Shown here: positions 27,001-35,024 of the stretch, piece by piece | Numbering within the stretch: position 1 is the first letter of the stretch | How the letters are laid out: every line of letters starts with the position of its first letter | DNA from: Tannerellaceae bacterium | Lineage (GTDB): Bacteria; Bacteroidota; Bacteroidia; Bacteroidales; Tannerellaceae | NCBI GenBank assembly: GCA_031288615.1 | Contig: JAITRC010000020.1 | Location: 1-64,000, forward strand | Length of the DNA: 64,000 nt | Direction of reading: 5' to 3' | Program-made: the position numbers and the translations under genes | The notes under the pieces: model-generated | What the model was told of the DNA's origin: nothing | The model's database searches: none | The model's input: only the letters and a program-made list of their open reading frames with translations

Positions 27001-30000
27001 ATCCGTCGGAAAAGGTAGAATTGGTGTATACAAGTGTAGTTCCTGTACAAGGTATCTATAGCTTGTCACAGAACAGTGTTTTCACCTTCAGCTTGAAAAT
27101 AAAAGAGGCGTACAAGGATGCCTTACCGGTTGTTTCTTATGCAGGGAAACAGCTGACAGGAACGAAGAACGGTTTGGTTTGGACGTACACCCTTACCGTC
27201 GTTCGTGATGCCGAAATTGAAATTAACCTGGATTATGTGGAAATCAGTTTCGACATCCTCGCTACAGTGGGATTGTTGGATCTGAAGAACAAGGATAATC
27301 TTCTCCGACGTGACAGTATATATACCTTCTCTATAGAAGCCTACTACCCGTCTCACAATATACAGCCCATAGTAAGTTCGGATCAGGTGGAGTATAAGGG
27401 TGCTATTTATGAAGTTCCCGGCTTCAAGACTGTATACAACTATCAACTGACCGCCAAAGAGAATGCCGTCATTAAGATACACACGAACTATAGAAAGCTA
27501 TTTTTCCACATATCATCTACTGAGTTAACAGTAAAGGATGATCAAGGGAGATCTTTCACACCCGAAGACTCTATGACCGTATCGGAAGATGCCCGCAATA
27601 TTTTCTATGTGACGATACCGAACAAGTACGGAAGCACCCTGCCCAGCGTTACGTTCAATAGCGTGCTGATTCAACCCATTGCCAAACCCGTCTCCGACGA
27701 AGGAGGACTGAAGTACACATATATTGTGACGGCAAAGAAGAACAGCACGGTAAACGTAGGTTTGAATTGCGCGAAAATTATTTTCGGCGGATTGGGGAAC
27801 AGTATTTCTCTACTATCCCCCACTGCTGCCGATACGCTGTATGTCACCTCCGGCACCATGTTCAAATTTCGTCTAAAGGTGGCTCCTCCTTATACTTCCG
27901 TTGTCCCTGTGGTGCAAGTATCCCACACCGGCGAATATCTGGTTCCGGAAGCGACAAGTATTGAAGGAGTGTATGACTTCGCCGTACCCGTAGGCAATGG
28001 CCTTATTTACATTGACGCGAAGCTCAGCTCCTGCAAAGTCCTTCTGTCTGTCCTTAATCCCGAATCTATGGAATTGGAGGGTGGACAGGATATTTTCTAT
28101 TTCCCGCAAGCAACGGAAGGTAGCCCCAATGTATTAGTCTTTACCGTAAAGGTGAAAGACGGTTTTGAGTATATCACTCCCCGAGTGAAGGTGGGATCAA
28201 CCTATTTGCGTGTAATAAACAGGGACAAGGAGAAGTATACCTACGTCTTGGGAGATATCCATGAGGATCTTTTCGTGGATATACAAATGGAATATGCACG
28301 GTTAAAATTCACTCTTTCTAACGGTGTGGAACTGGTAAATACAGGACAGACTATTCGTCCGGATGGCTACTATTACCTTCATGTTGACAGTACTTTCACC
28401 TTCTCTTTACGTGCGCCGGCTGGTGCTCCGAACGCTGCACCTACAGTAGTGGCCGGAAATGAAACCTTGCTCTCTCGCTCTCTCGGAAATGGAATCTTTG
28501 CTTATACCGTCAAGGCGAAACTTGGTGACACGGAAATAAAGATAAGCCCTTACCGTGAGGTGGTTTTCAGTAGCGATATTCCCGCCGACATCACGCTTCG
28601 TTCACATAGCCAGGGGATATACTATGCTCCGCTTGGTAGCCGCTTTGAATTTACTTTGGAAGTTAAAAGCTCTTACAAAAATGTGGTTCCAACCGTAATA
28701 GTAGCGGGGAATGCTGGTGCGCAGGCGCAATTAATTGATCGCGACGACACGAAGAATCTCTATCGTTTTGCGATAGAAATAAAGGATAATGCAACGTTGC
28801 ATTTCTCCCTTCAGACATTAACATTGCGGTTTGCCGCCCTACCTGAAGGTGTTTCCTTCATCAACGATCCCGGTCCCTTTGCACAAGTAGATGCCAAAGG
28901 TGTGTTCACCCTCGCTGTACAGGTTGACAAAGCTCACAGCAACATACAGCCTCACGTTTCTGCCGGTGGTAATCCTGTCACTTTAGTTTTCGTAAACGAA
29001 AACAGTTATATTTATACATATACCATAACGGTCACTAAGAGTGCCACTGTCTTTGTGTCTCTTTCTGCAACCACTGTCTTCCTTTCTGCCGAATTACCCG
29101 AAGGGCTGGAATTAACCGGAAACAATAAAGAAGGAACATACCATCTCTCCTATGGGCAACCTTTCTCTTTCTCTGTCCGGAAGTCTCCTACGGTGGGTGC
29201 CGATGTCCGGCCTACGGCTCACGTCCGCACCGAAGAACGGACATGGGAGATACTGCCCGTTGTCAATGGCGAATACTTCAACTTTACCTTGCAGGAGGTT
29301 ACCTCCAATACGGAAATCCTTGTTGATGTTAACTACCGTACTTTGACAATACCTGTCCCTGCTAACAATCTCATCCTCCTCTCTCCCATCTCCGGAACGT
29401 ATGTGGTAGAAACAGGTGGTACTTTCAAGTTCTCTGTGAAAACGGTGAACAGTCTGTTGACGTATATACCGCCCACCGTGACCTCAAAGAATAAAGTGTC
29501 CTATACCTTCGATGAAGTCAACGGCATATATAACTACACGTTGACGGCCTTATATGATGACGAGATCAGTATAAAGTTGAACTATGTGACCATAATTGTC
29601 GACCTCTCCGAAGGGATAGCTTTGGTTTCTCCAACCGGCTTACGGTACGGTAAGCAAGTTGTTTATGCTCCGATGGGCGGTGGCTGTACGTTTGATTTCC
29701 AAATGGGCGAATATGCCGGAGGTGCGATTTTCCCCAGCATCATCGTAGATCAAGCCAAGCTACTCCCTCCCTCCGAAATAACGGAAGTAAGTACCGGTGT
29801 ATACCGAACCACCCTCTCCCAACTGACGGAAGACAAACACCTCAAGGTAACCGTTCCGAGACTTAACAGTATAAGTCCGATTGACATCTCCTTCCTCATC
29901 GCCGACGGTATTACGGTTAGCCTTGCCGGTTACGAATATCGTTCAACCGCACGGCATACCATCCATACCGGTAACCTTTGCCAGTTCTTCTTTCAAACCG

Positions 30001-30368
30001 ATGAACCGTATCTGGATGCCGATGTAGCCCTTTTGGTTAACGGGTCGCTTTACAATTTCACTACACTTGGTGGAGGTAACTATGCTGTCAATCTGGGGTC
30101 GGTCATCTTTAATACCAACATTCAGATACTCATGGCCGCAAGCAAGAATAGCCCCCTTCCTTCAGCCGCCAAGGTGAAGATCACTACCCAAGGTAATTAC
30201 GTGACGGTAGAAAGCGAAGATGAAGTGCCGGTAGTTGTTTACACCCTGACGGGACAAGTACGCCTCCAGCGCAAGATACAAGGAACCGATACCTTCACTC
30301 TCCCCGCCGGCATTTATGTAGTACGTGCGGGTACCGAAGTCCTCAAGCTCCGCCTCAGCTCCCACTAA
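24063..30368 (+). CDS. Giant T9SS-exported surface protein: beta-helix plus about 18 repeated modules
   Basis: A 2101-residue protein. A signal peptide (KTRQLLALAALWFPLAAFPAQ) is followed by a right-handed beta-helix at about residues 50-400 with seven GYGGGIYN/GGGIY turns. A long array of roughly 75-90-residue modules fills about residues 470-2040. Each module has F.F.L.......Y....P.V...G, then a Y.YTL strand and a closing (T/A).I.I. About 18 can be counted. The last 60 residues (VVVYTLTGQVRLQRK, TLPAGIYVVRAG, LKLRL) fit a type-A T9SS sorting domain. It is a long paralogue of 2209-5823 with much less biased codons. Cell-surface location is inferred. Likely an adhesin or structural stalk; ligand unknown. 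Confidence 0.82.
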   Translation: MKTRQLLALAALWFPLAAFPAQRVVLTAGASLQREIKRAEAGTAVAQGRPDTVFLRKGIYRTAGDVVVSGSICIMGDTLYPSEVSILPYQDNEESTIHRVMFIHNPTKQVHVTLRGLTITGGDASYDNLYPGKGGGIYNSGETLTLRDVRVIGNIASSSELLSSEGRGGGIYNGEGGTTVIQSSYVGSNFAKSKGVAGSGYGGGIYNAPGSIVKVSDYSSIQSNIAVQGQRQVGYGGGLANFGDTLLIEHSDIVGNYANRSTVFVKADTVRGLGGGIYNDGTVTKPAVLKLFGSPTAVNTISSMQIRGNAAAYVFSNVNYDKAYGYGGGIANGANGRILYTGETLIVDNYALGNQHPAVPASGEGYGGGLFQYQEVGKGGKGIYWSPDPTPGVQKDTMYITGNLAADILSTGEPLPVSYGHEIWIGNLFPPSLEFNIQYEGENSAKMTQMFQFKESWRWGYQKISNGADHNILSFVLPFNLQPQVSIAGGKYVDIQIDGDGVYRCRLLPDDESGSLDTLDVKLQIIPFHEIPLHVTGEGLTLITHTNYTLSYRGKDTIYISKGEQFEFTLQVDEDYRGLIPVVTYGRSVIPGQAKDGQFYYSLTATGNETLTCSWDADGQQNLVRVEFNLPDGIEVIYKAYGEDPSFVQFYGAYIPKNSTLTFHLQANYPYHEIKPTVLLEGSNDPISGTLASGGIEGLYTLYEFQQKNVSRNTTIVIRAEYKTIVLPEPPHGFYIYSHATGNHYIHSDAVFSFTLKPADEAMIDFLKNNPSLWPTVHSSTFDSKEASSQGKYELPGGKDHILTFEAKHRTIHLPDRLPSGIQLETGVRLGNNYRPVNEPTFSFKLALNSFPDYLPKVAVDGYELQPNADKATYSINVTKDVNVTIDRHIIVVRADKEIERLSPQRDTFQTASGEFVIEFKRTHDYLIPRVIVKNGKVLSLTESADNVFYCTIKADESPTDDVTSVHIKTEGSTSFDILYPSEKVELVYTSVVPVQGIYSLSQNSVFTFSLKIKEAYKDALPVVSYAGKQLTGTKNGLVWTYTLTVVRDAEIEINLDYVEISFDILATVGLLDLKNKDNLLRRDSIYTFSIEAYYPSHNIQPIVSSDQVEYKGAIYEVPGFKTVYNYQLTAKENAVIKIHTNYRKLFFHISSTELTVKDDQGRSFTPEDSMTVSEDARNIFYVTIPNKYGSTLPSVTFNSVLIQPIAKPVSDEGGLKYTYIVTAKKNSTVNVGLNCAKIIFGGLGNSISLLSPTAADTLYVTSGTMFKFRLKVAPPYTSVVPVVQVSHTGEYLVPEATSIEGVYDFAVPVGNGLIYIDAKLSSCKVLLSVLNPESMELEGGQDIFYFPQATEGSPNVLVFTVKVKDGFEYITPRVKVGSTYLRVINRDKEKYTYVLGDIHEDLFVDIQMEYARLKFTLSNGVELVNTGQTIRPDGYYYLHVDSTFTFSLRAPAGAPNAAPTVVAGNETLLSRSLGNGIFAYTVKAKLGDTEIKISPYREVVFSSDIPADITLRSHSQGIYYAPLGSRFEFTLEVKSSYKNVVPTVIVAGNAGAQAQLIDRDDTKNLYRFAIEIKDNATLHFSLQTLTLRFAALPEGVSFINDPGPFAQVDAKGVFTLAVQVDKAHSNIQPHVSAGGNPVTLVFVNENSYIYTYTITVTKSATVFVSLSATTVFLSAELPEGLELTGNNKEGTYHLSYGQPFSFSVRKSPTVGADVRPTAHVRTEERTWEILPVVNGEYFNFTLQEVTSNTEILVDVNYRTLTIPVPANNLILLSPISGTYVVETGGTFKFSVKTVNSLLTYIPPTVTSKNKVSYTFDEVNGIYNYTLTALYDDEISIKLNYVTIIVDLSEGIALVSPTGLRYGKQVVYAPMGGGCTFDFQMGEYAGGAIFPSIIVDQAKLLPPSEITEVSTGVYRTTLSQLTEDKHLKVTVPRLNSISPIDISFLIADGITVSLAGYEYRSTARHTIHTGNLCQFFFQTDEPYLDADVALLVNGSLYNFTTLGGGNYAVNLGSVIFNTNIQILMAASKNSPLPSAAKVKITTQGNYVTVESEDEVPVVVYTLTGQVRLQRKIQGTDTFTLPAGIYVVRAGTEVLKLRLSSH

Positions 30369-30431
30369 GTAAAGGGACTGAATAAAGAAGGATGAAACAG
30401 AAAACCGCTAAACTTTGGGTTATACCTTGTG

Positions 30432-30475
30432 AAATAAAAACACCCAACTTACAACTTTGTGTGTAAAATTGGGTG
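30432..30475 (-). terminator. Rho-independent terminator of tRNA-Asp, possibly bidirectional
   Basis: Arms CACCCAA (30441-30447) and TTGGGTG (30469-30475), extended by weaker pairs, are followed on the minus strand by TTTTTATTTC. It lies 37 bases downstream of tRNA-Asp. On the plus strand it could also end the giant T9SS gene, although the T-run there is poor. Confidence 0.65.
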
Positions 30476-30511
30476 CTCATTTTGCAACTTACTGAAAACC
30501 AGCATTGTTGG

Positions 30512-30585
30512 CGGTATGGACGGGACTCGAACCCGCGACCCCCTGCGTGACAGGCAGGTATTCTAACCAGCTGAACTACCACACC
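30512..30585 (-). tRNA. tRNA-Asp (anticodon GTC)
   Basis: The minus strand begins GGTGTGGTAGTTCAGCTGG. The anticodon stem-loop is CCTGC-CTGTCAC-GCAGG with anticodon GTC. The T-arm contains GGTTCGAGTCC and the acceptor 3' strand is CCATACC plus discriminator G. No CCA is encoded. Confidence 0.95.
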
Positions 30586-30697
30586 AATTCAAAAACTCTT
30601 CACCTCCGAAAAGGTGTCGCAAAGATAGTGGTTTTTTGAAACCTGCAAGAAAAGAGAATAAGAAAGTGACGATGGGGAAAGATACACTCCGAACGTG

Positions 30698-30705
30698 TAT
30701 CTTTG
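30698..30705 (+). promoter_or_regulatory. -7 element of metF
   Basis: TATCTTTG, 21 bases before the metF ATG at 30727. Confidence 0.5.
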
Positions 30706-30726
30706 CACCCATACTACAGATTGAAT

Positions 30727-31677
30727 ATGAGTGTAATAGATTTGATTGGGAGCGAGGGTAAAACCGCCTTCTCCTTCGAAGTGCTGCCTCCACTGAAGGG
30801 GAACAGCATTCGGAACGTGTACGAGATTATAGATAAATTGCTGGAGTTTGCTCCCCAATATGTCAATATCACATCTCATCACAGTGAGGCGATCTACAAA
30901 GAATTAGTAGATGGTTCGATGCAGAAAATGAATGTGCGGAAACGTCCGGGTTCGGTGGCAATCGCATCGGCCATTCAGAATAAGTACCACATTCCGGCAG
31001 TTCCTCATATCCTCTGTAAAGGATTCACCAAAGAGGAGACAGAGTATGCGTTGATAGATTTGAGCTTTTTAGGCGTGTTTAACCTCTTGTTATTACGAGG
31101 AGACGACAAATCGACAGAAAAAGTATCTCATCCGGAGCAATACCATACACATGCTACAGATTTACAGAAGCAGGTAAATGATTTTAATCGGGGAATAGCG
31201 CTTGACGGCTCGACTTTCAAAGTCAGTGAAACCTCTTTCTCCTACGGAATGGCTTGTTATCCGGAAAAACACGAAGAAGCCCCCAATAGAGCATCAGATT
31301 TGTTTTATGCAAAAGAAAAAGTGAAGCAAGGGGCAGAGTATTTGGTTACACAGATGTTTTTTGACAACACTAAGTACTATGCTTTTGTGGAAGACTGTCG
31401 GGCGGCCGGGATTACCGTACCTATTATTCCGGGTATCAAGCCTATAGTATTCAAAAACCAACTGACTGTATTGCCGCGCGTATTCCGTTCCGACATACCG
31501 GAAGTTTTTGCCGCCGAGCTACGTAAATGCAAAGATGACACGGAAGCCAAGTCTGTAGGCGTGGAGTGGTGCATCCGGCAATGCCGAGATTTGATAGCTC
31601 ATGGTGTGCCGAGTCTTCACTTTTACACCTTTTTAGCGGCCGAGAGCGTCTACAAAGTTGCGAAGGAAGTGTTTTAG
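30727..31677 (+). CDS. metF: Methylenetetrahydrofolate reductase
   Basis: A 316-residue TIM-barrel flavoprotein that reduces 5,10-methylene-THF to 5-methyl-THF for methionine synthesis. Motifs: FSFEVLPPLKGNS with the catalytic Glu near residue 17, YVNITSHH, VPHILCKGFTKEE, LLLLRGDD, MACYPEKHEEAP, and YLVTQMFFDN with IIPGIKPI. The start at 30727 gives the usual MetF N-terminus; the nine extra upstream codons would begin inside the promoter. It stands alone, without a methionine-synthase neighbour. Confidence 0.95.
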   Translation: MSVIDLIGSEGKTAFSFEVLPPLKGNSIRNVYEIIDKLLEFAPQYVNITSHHSEAIYKELVDGSMQKMNVRKRPGSVAIASAIQNKYHIPAVPHILCKGFTKEETEYALIDLSFLGVFNLLLLRGDDKSTEKVSHPEQYHTHATDLQKQVNDFNRGIALDGSTFKVSETSFSYGMACYPEKHEEAPNRASDLFYAKEKVKQGAEYLVTQMFFDNTKYYAFVEDCRAAGITVPIIPGIKPIVFKNQLTVLPRVFRSDIPEVFAAELRKCKDDTEAKSVGVEWCIRQCRDLIAHGVPSLHFYTFLAAESVYKVAKEVF

Positions 31678-31748
31678 AAGCGGCAAATTGTGTACGTTTG
31701 TACTTTCATTAAGTGGGCTGCAATGTTTCACCGTTAATCTAAACAGCT

Positions 31749-32126
31749 ATGGCAGCAAAGAATAGATACTCTGATGCCGAATTGGAAGAGTTCCGTGTTC
31801 TCATACAAGGGAAACTTGACAAGGCAAAAAAAGATTATGAGGAATTGAAATCAGGAGTGAGCAATGAAGGGAAAGATGTAGAAGATACCTCGCCCACCTT
31901 CAAAGTTCTGGAAGAAGGAGCTTCTACCCTGTCAAAAGAAGAAGCCGGACGATTGGCGCAGCGGCAGATGAAGTTCATTCAGTCACTGCAAGCCGCCTTG
32001 GTGCGTATTGAAAACAAGACTTATGGAGTTTGTCGTGAGACAGGGAAGTTGATACCTAAAGAACGACTGCGCGCCGTACCCCATGCTACGCTCAGTATCG
32101 AAGCCAAAGAAGGAGGCCTCCGTTAG
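31749..32126 (+). CDS. dksA: DksA/TraR-family protein with degenerate zinc finger
   Basis: A 125-residue protein with an N-terminal coiled coil (LEEFRVLIQGKLDKAKKDYE) and a C-terminal segment YGVCRETGKLIPKERLRAVP. That segment aligns with the DksA zinc finger but keeps only one Cys (Cys-x-x-Thr-Gly), so zinc is probably not bound. Family members bind the RNA polymerase secondary channel and adjust transcription with ppGpp; whether this form does is inferred. Promoter-like TACGTTTG at 31693-31700. It is followed three bases later by lspA, the usual Bacteroidetes order. Confidence 0.85.
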   Translation: MAAKNRYSDAELEEFRVLIQGKLDKAKKDYEELKSGVSNEGKDVEDTSPTFKVLEEGASTLSKEEAGRLAQRQMKFIQSLQAALVRIENKTYGVCRETGKLIPKERLRAVPHATLSIEAKEGGLR

Positions 32127-32129
32127 CGT

Positions 32130-32768
32130 ATGTCGAAATGTTCGAAAGGGAGAGGAGCATTATGCGTGGTTACGCTGATACTCTTTCTTGACCAGCTATC
32201 AAAGTTCTGGGTAAAGACGCACATGGAGTTGCACGAGAGTATCGTTGTGACCCCTTGGTTCCAGATCTATTTTACGGAGAACCCTGGAATGGCCTTCGGG
32301 ATGGAAGTGATAGATAAGTTGTTTCTAACCCTCTTCCGGATCGTAGCAATGGTCGCTATCGGATGGTTCTTGTATAAACTGGTCAAGAAGAATGTTTCTT
32401 TTGGCTTAGTGGTTTGTTTTGCCATGATCTTGGCAGGGGCGATGGGGAATATCGTTGACTCCATTTTCTATGGAGTAATTTTCAATGGCAGTGTCGGCCA
32501 GGTGGCTGAGTTTCTTCCTCCCCACGGAAGTTATGGAGAGTGGTTGCACGGCAAAGTAGTAGACATGCTTTATTTCCCTTTGATACAAACTCGTTTCCCT
32601 GACTGGTTCCCTTTGTGGGGCGGGGAAAGATTCATTTTTTTCCGTCCTGTCTTCAATCTGGCAGATTCTTCAATCTGCGTCAGTGTCTTTCTGCTCCTCA
32701 TCTTCTATCGTAAGTCACTCTCCACGTTGACGGTATTCGATAAAAAGAGAGGCGATGGCAAACATTAA
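32130..32768 (+). CDS. lspA: Lipoprotein signal peptidase
   Basis: A 212-residue inner-membrane aspartyl protease that removes the signal peptide from prolipoproteins. Conserved blocks: LFLDQLSKFWVK, YFTENPGMAFGM, the first catalytic Asp in AMGNIVDSIFYG (near residue 111), and the second in FNLADSSICV (near residue 183). It has four membrane helices and is longer than proteobacterial LspA because of an extra loop between the catalytic Asp residues. It overlaps the next gene by 14 bases and sits directly after the dksA-like gene. Confidence 0.95.
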   Translation: MSKCSKGRGALCVVTLILFLDQLSKFWVKTHMELHESIVVTPWFQIYFTENPGMAFGMEVIDKLFLTLFRIVAMVAIGWFLYKLVKKNVSFGLVVCFAMILAGAMGNIVDSIFYGVIFNGSVGQVAEFLPPHGSYGEWLHGKVVDMLYFPLIQTRFPDWFPLWGGERFIFFRPVFNLADSSICVSVFLLLIFYRKSLSTLTVFDKKRGDGKH

Positions 32769-33096
32769 GATCGGGAGACTTTCCATTCTCTTATTAGTTG
32801 TTGTCCTTTTCGGTTGTGGACGGGTACCTGAAGGGGTATTGTCGGAAAAAGAGATGGAGGCCGTGCTCACGGACATGTTGAAGGCAGAAGCTTGGGTAGG
32901 TTTGGAACCAGTAGCTTACCGAAGTGATACGGTAAAAGCGAGAATGTATGAGTCTGTCTTTCGTAAGTACAACATTAGTCGGGAGGTTTACGATAGCTCG
33001 TTAGTTTGGTATGGGCGTAACGCGGACATCTATTTGCGGGTCTGCGAACGGGTGCTAACGAATTTGGAGAAGCAGATAAGTCGGGATCCTTTATAG
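32755..33096 (+). CDS. DUF4296 lipoprotein
   Basis: A 113-residue putative lipoprotein with signal ILLLVVVLFGCG (lipidated Cys near residue 21). It has the DUF4296 layout: VLSEKEMEAVLTDMLKAEAW followed by a helical part with YESVFRKYNISREVYDSSL. Function unknown. In many Bacteroidales this family sits directly after lspA, as here with a 14-base overlap. The next gene starts two bases after its stop. Confidence 0.85.
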   Translation: MANIKIGRLSILLLVVVLFGCGRVPEGVLSEKEMEAVLTDMLKAEAWVGLEPVAYRSDTVKARMYESVFRKYNISREVYDSSLVWYGRNADIYLRVCERVLTNLEKQISRDPL

Positions 33097-33097
33097 C

Positions 33098-33943
33098 ATG
33101 ATCCTTTTAGCAGACGGGGGTTCCACGAAGACAGACTGGTGTTTGGTGGAGGGGGGTAACCAGGTGGCGCGAACGCTGACGCGAGGATCAAGTCCCATAT
33201 TTCATCCCATTGAAGCGTTACAGGCCGAATGGAAGGAAACGGTAATTCCTTTTTCGGCAGGTTGTCGGATAGAAGCGATACACTTCTACGGAGCCGGTTG
33301 TTTTTCGGAAGAAATGAAGAACAGCATGCGGACAGCTTTATCGAACTGTTGGCCTGAAGTCGTTGCTATCAAAGTTGAGAGTGATCTACTCGGAGCTGCC
33401 AGAGGTCTCTGTGGAAACGAAGCGGGCATCGCTTGTATACTCGGCACAGGGTCTAATTCTTGTACGTACGACGGGCAGAATATCTGTAGCCACATACCTC
33501 CTTTAGGCTACATACTTGGGGATGAGGGGAGTGGGGCCATGCTGGGAAAACTACTGATAGGAGCTTGTTTAAGAGACCAATTGACGCCAGAACTAAAGGA
33601 GCGGTTCTTCGAATATTGTGGATTGACCCCGGAAGCCCTTCTGTACAAGGTATATCATGACCCGTCACCTAATCGTTTTCTATCCTCATTCTCTCCCTTT
33701 TTACTTGACAACTTAACTTTTGACAACATATCTACGCTTATACACCATGCTTTCAGCGAGTTCTTATTAAAGAATGTTTATCGATACGACTATACTCATC
33801 TGCCTATCCATTTCACCGGATCTATCGCTTTTCATTATCGCGAAGTCTTGCGAGAGGCCGCCTCCGGCTTGCACATTTCCATTGCTTCGATCAACCTTTC
33901 ACCTATGGAAGGCCTTATTCGTTACCATTCTTCGCTTCGGTGA
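33098..33943 (+). CDS. BadF/BadG-type ATPase, N-acetylglucosamine-kinase-like
   Basis: A 281-residue sugar-kinase/Hsp70/actin-fold protein. The phosphate-1 motif ILLADGGSTKTDWCLV is at the N-terminus. Further landmarks are GAGCF, ESDLLGAARGLCG, the GIACILGTGSNSC phosphate-2 block and GYILGDEGSGAMLGK. This set is typical of GlcNAc or glucosamine kinases of the BadF/BadG/BcrA/BcrD family, probably recycling amino sugars; the exact substrate is inferred. It follows the DUF4296 gene by one base and overlaps the convergent DJ-1 gene by 29 bases. Confidence 0.88.
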   Translation: MILLADGGSTKTDWCLVEGGNQVARTLTRGSSPIFHPIEALQAEWKETVIPFSAGCRIEAIHFYGAGCFSEEMKNSMRTALSNCWPEVVAIKVESDLLGAARGLCGNEAGIACILGTGSNSCTYDGQNICSHIPPLGYILGDEGSGAMLGKLLIGACLRDQLTPELKERFFEYCGLTPEALLYKVYHDPSPNRFLSSFSPFLLDNLTFDNISTLIHHAFSEFLLKNVYRYDYTHLPIHFTGSIAFHYREVLREAASGLHISIASINLSPMEGLIRYHSSLR

Positions 33944-34478
33944 GGAGAGCTGCTTGTGCGGTCTTGTCGGCCGCAAGCCTACCGAGGAGAGCTTCCACAA
34001 TAGCCAGTGCAAAGGGGAAAACATAAGCCGGTCCACGTGCGGTGATGAAAGGGAGATCCACCTCCACAGGAGCGTATGTAACTGTAGCGCCTTCGAGTTG
34101 CATCTCAAAACCAGGGTAACAAGTAGCCCGCCGTCCTTGAAGGAGTTTGAGCTTACCAAGTATAAAAGGAGCGGCGCAAATAGCAGCGACAAGTTTGTGT
34201 TGTGCGTGATGAGTAAGAAGTCGTTGGCGCAAGTCAAGGTTATTAAAGAGGTTGTCGGCACCCGGTAGCCCGCCCGGTAAAATAAAAGCGTCGGCATCGG
34301 TAATTTCATGAAGAAAAACATCGGCAGAAAGCGTCAAGGAATGGGCACCGGTGACTTGGAGGCTGTTACCTGTAGAAACAAGAATTGTTTCAATGCCACT
34401 CCGACGGAGGATATCCACAGTGCCGACGGCTTCTATTTCTTCAAATCCTTCGGCTAAGAATACGTATACTTTTTTCAT
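33915..34478 (-). CDS. DJ-1/PfpI family protein (YajL-like)
   Basis: A 187-residue protein with the DJ-1 fold: VYVFLAEGFEEIEAVGTVDI at the N-terminus (nucleophile-associated Glu), DAFILPGGLPGADNL, and the nucleophile-elbow Cys in VAAICAAPFILGKL near residue 105. Family members act as protein/nucleotide deglycases or chaperones; the exact role here is unknown. It is the last gene of the leftward purH-mreBCD group, 12 bases after mreD, where other Bacteroidetes usually have penicillin-binding protein 2 and rodA. It overlaps the convergent kinase gene by 29 bases. Confidence 0.9.
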   Translation of the reverse strand: MKKVYVFLAEGFEEIEAVGTVDILRRSGIETILVSTGNSLQVTGAHSLTLSADVFLHEITDADAFILPGGLPGADNLFNNLDLRQRLLTHHAQHKLVAAICAAPFILGKLKLLQGRRATCYPGFEMQLEGATVTYAPVEVDLPFITARGPAYVFPFALAIVEALLGRLAADKTAQAALLTEAKNGNE

Positions 34479-34490
34479 TGTAAATTTGAT

Positions 34491-35024
34491 TTAAGGTAAA
34501 TCCATATCGTCGTCATCTATCTTCTTTTTGAGACTAAACAACTCAGCGACACAAAGTACGGAAGCTGTCACAATCGTATTGATGAAAATACGCAGACAGA
34601 AGAACCCAAGGCTAGGAAAAGCAACAGACTCAACAATTGCAAGAGTAACATGGTGTACACTCACAAAGAAGAGAACATATAGGATAAACCTCTTGTATCC
34701 AAAATTTTGGTACGAAGGTATGGATTCGTCAGGCAGATTTTTTTCGAAAAGTCCGGAAATAATGTACGGACGGACAAATCCGGCAACCGTACAAGCGGCA
34801 GCGTGCATACCTGATGTATTACCAAACAGATCAATCACCCAGCCTATAAGAAACCCAAGTAAGAGTACATAACTTCGAGCCAATCCGAAGGGAAGTTTGA
34901 GTAGAAAGTAGAGATAGAAAAAGGGTGTAATAACGCGTAATATGTAAACCTGACTGAAGATAAATGCCTGAAGAGCTACGCAAAAGACAAAGACGAAGAC
35001 CGAAGAACTTACACGGTTTACCAT
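34491..35024 (-). CDS. mreD: Rod shape-determining protein MreD
   Basis: A 177-residue membrane protein with about five hydrophobic segments, including FLYFLLKLPFGLARSYVLLL and the LLGFLIGWVIDLFGNTSGMH stretch typical of Bacteroidetes MreD. It is part of the elongasome, linking MreB filaments via MreC to wall synthesis enzymes. It overlaps the end of mreC by 7 bases. Sequence conservation in this family is low, so the call leans on position after mreC and on topology. Confidence 0.9.
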   Translation of the reverse strand: MVNRVSSSVFVFVFCVALQAFIFSQVYILRVITPFFYLYFLLKLPFGLARSYVLLLGFLIGWVIDLFGNTSGMHAAACTVAGFVRPYIISGLFEKNLPDESIPSYQNFGYKRFILYVLFFVSVHHVTLAIVESVAFPSLGFFCLRIFINTIVTASVLCVAELFSLKKKIDDDDMDLP

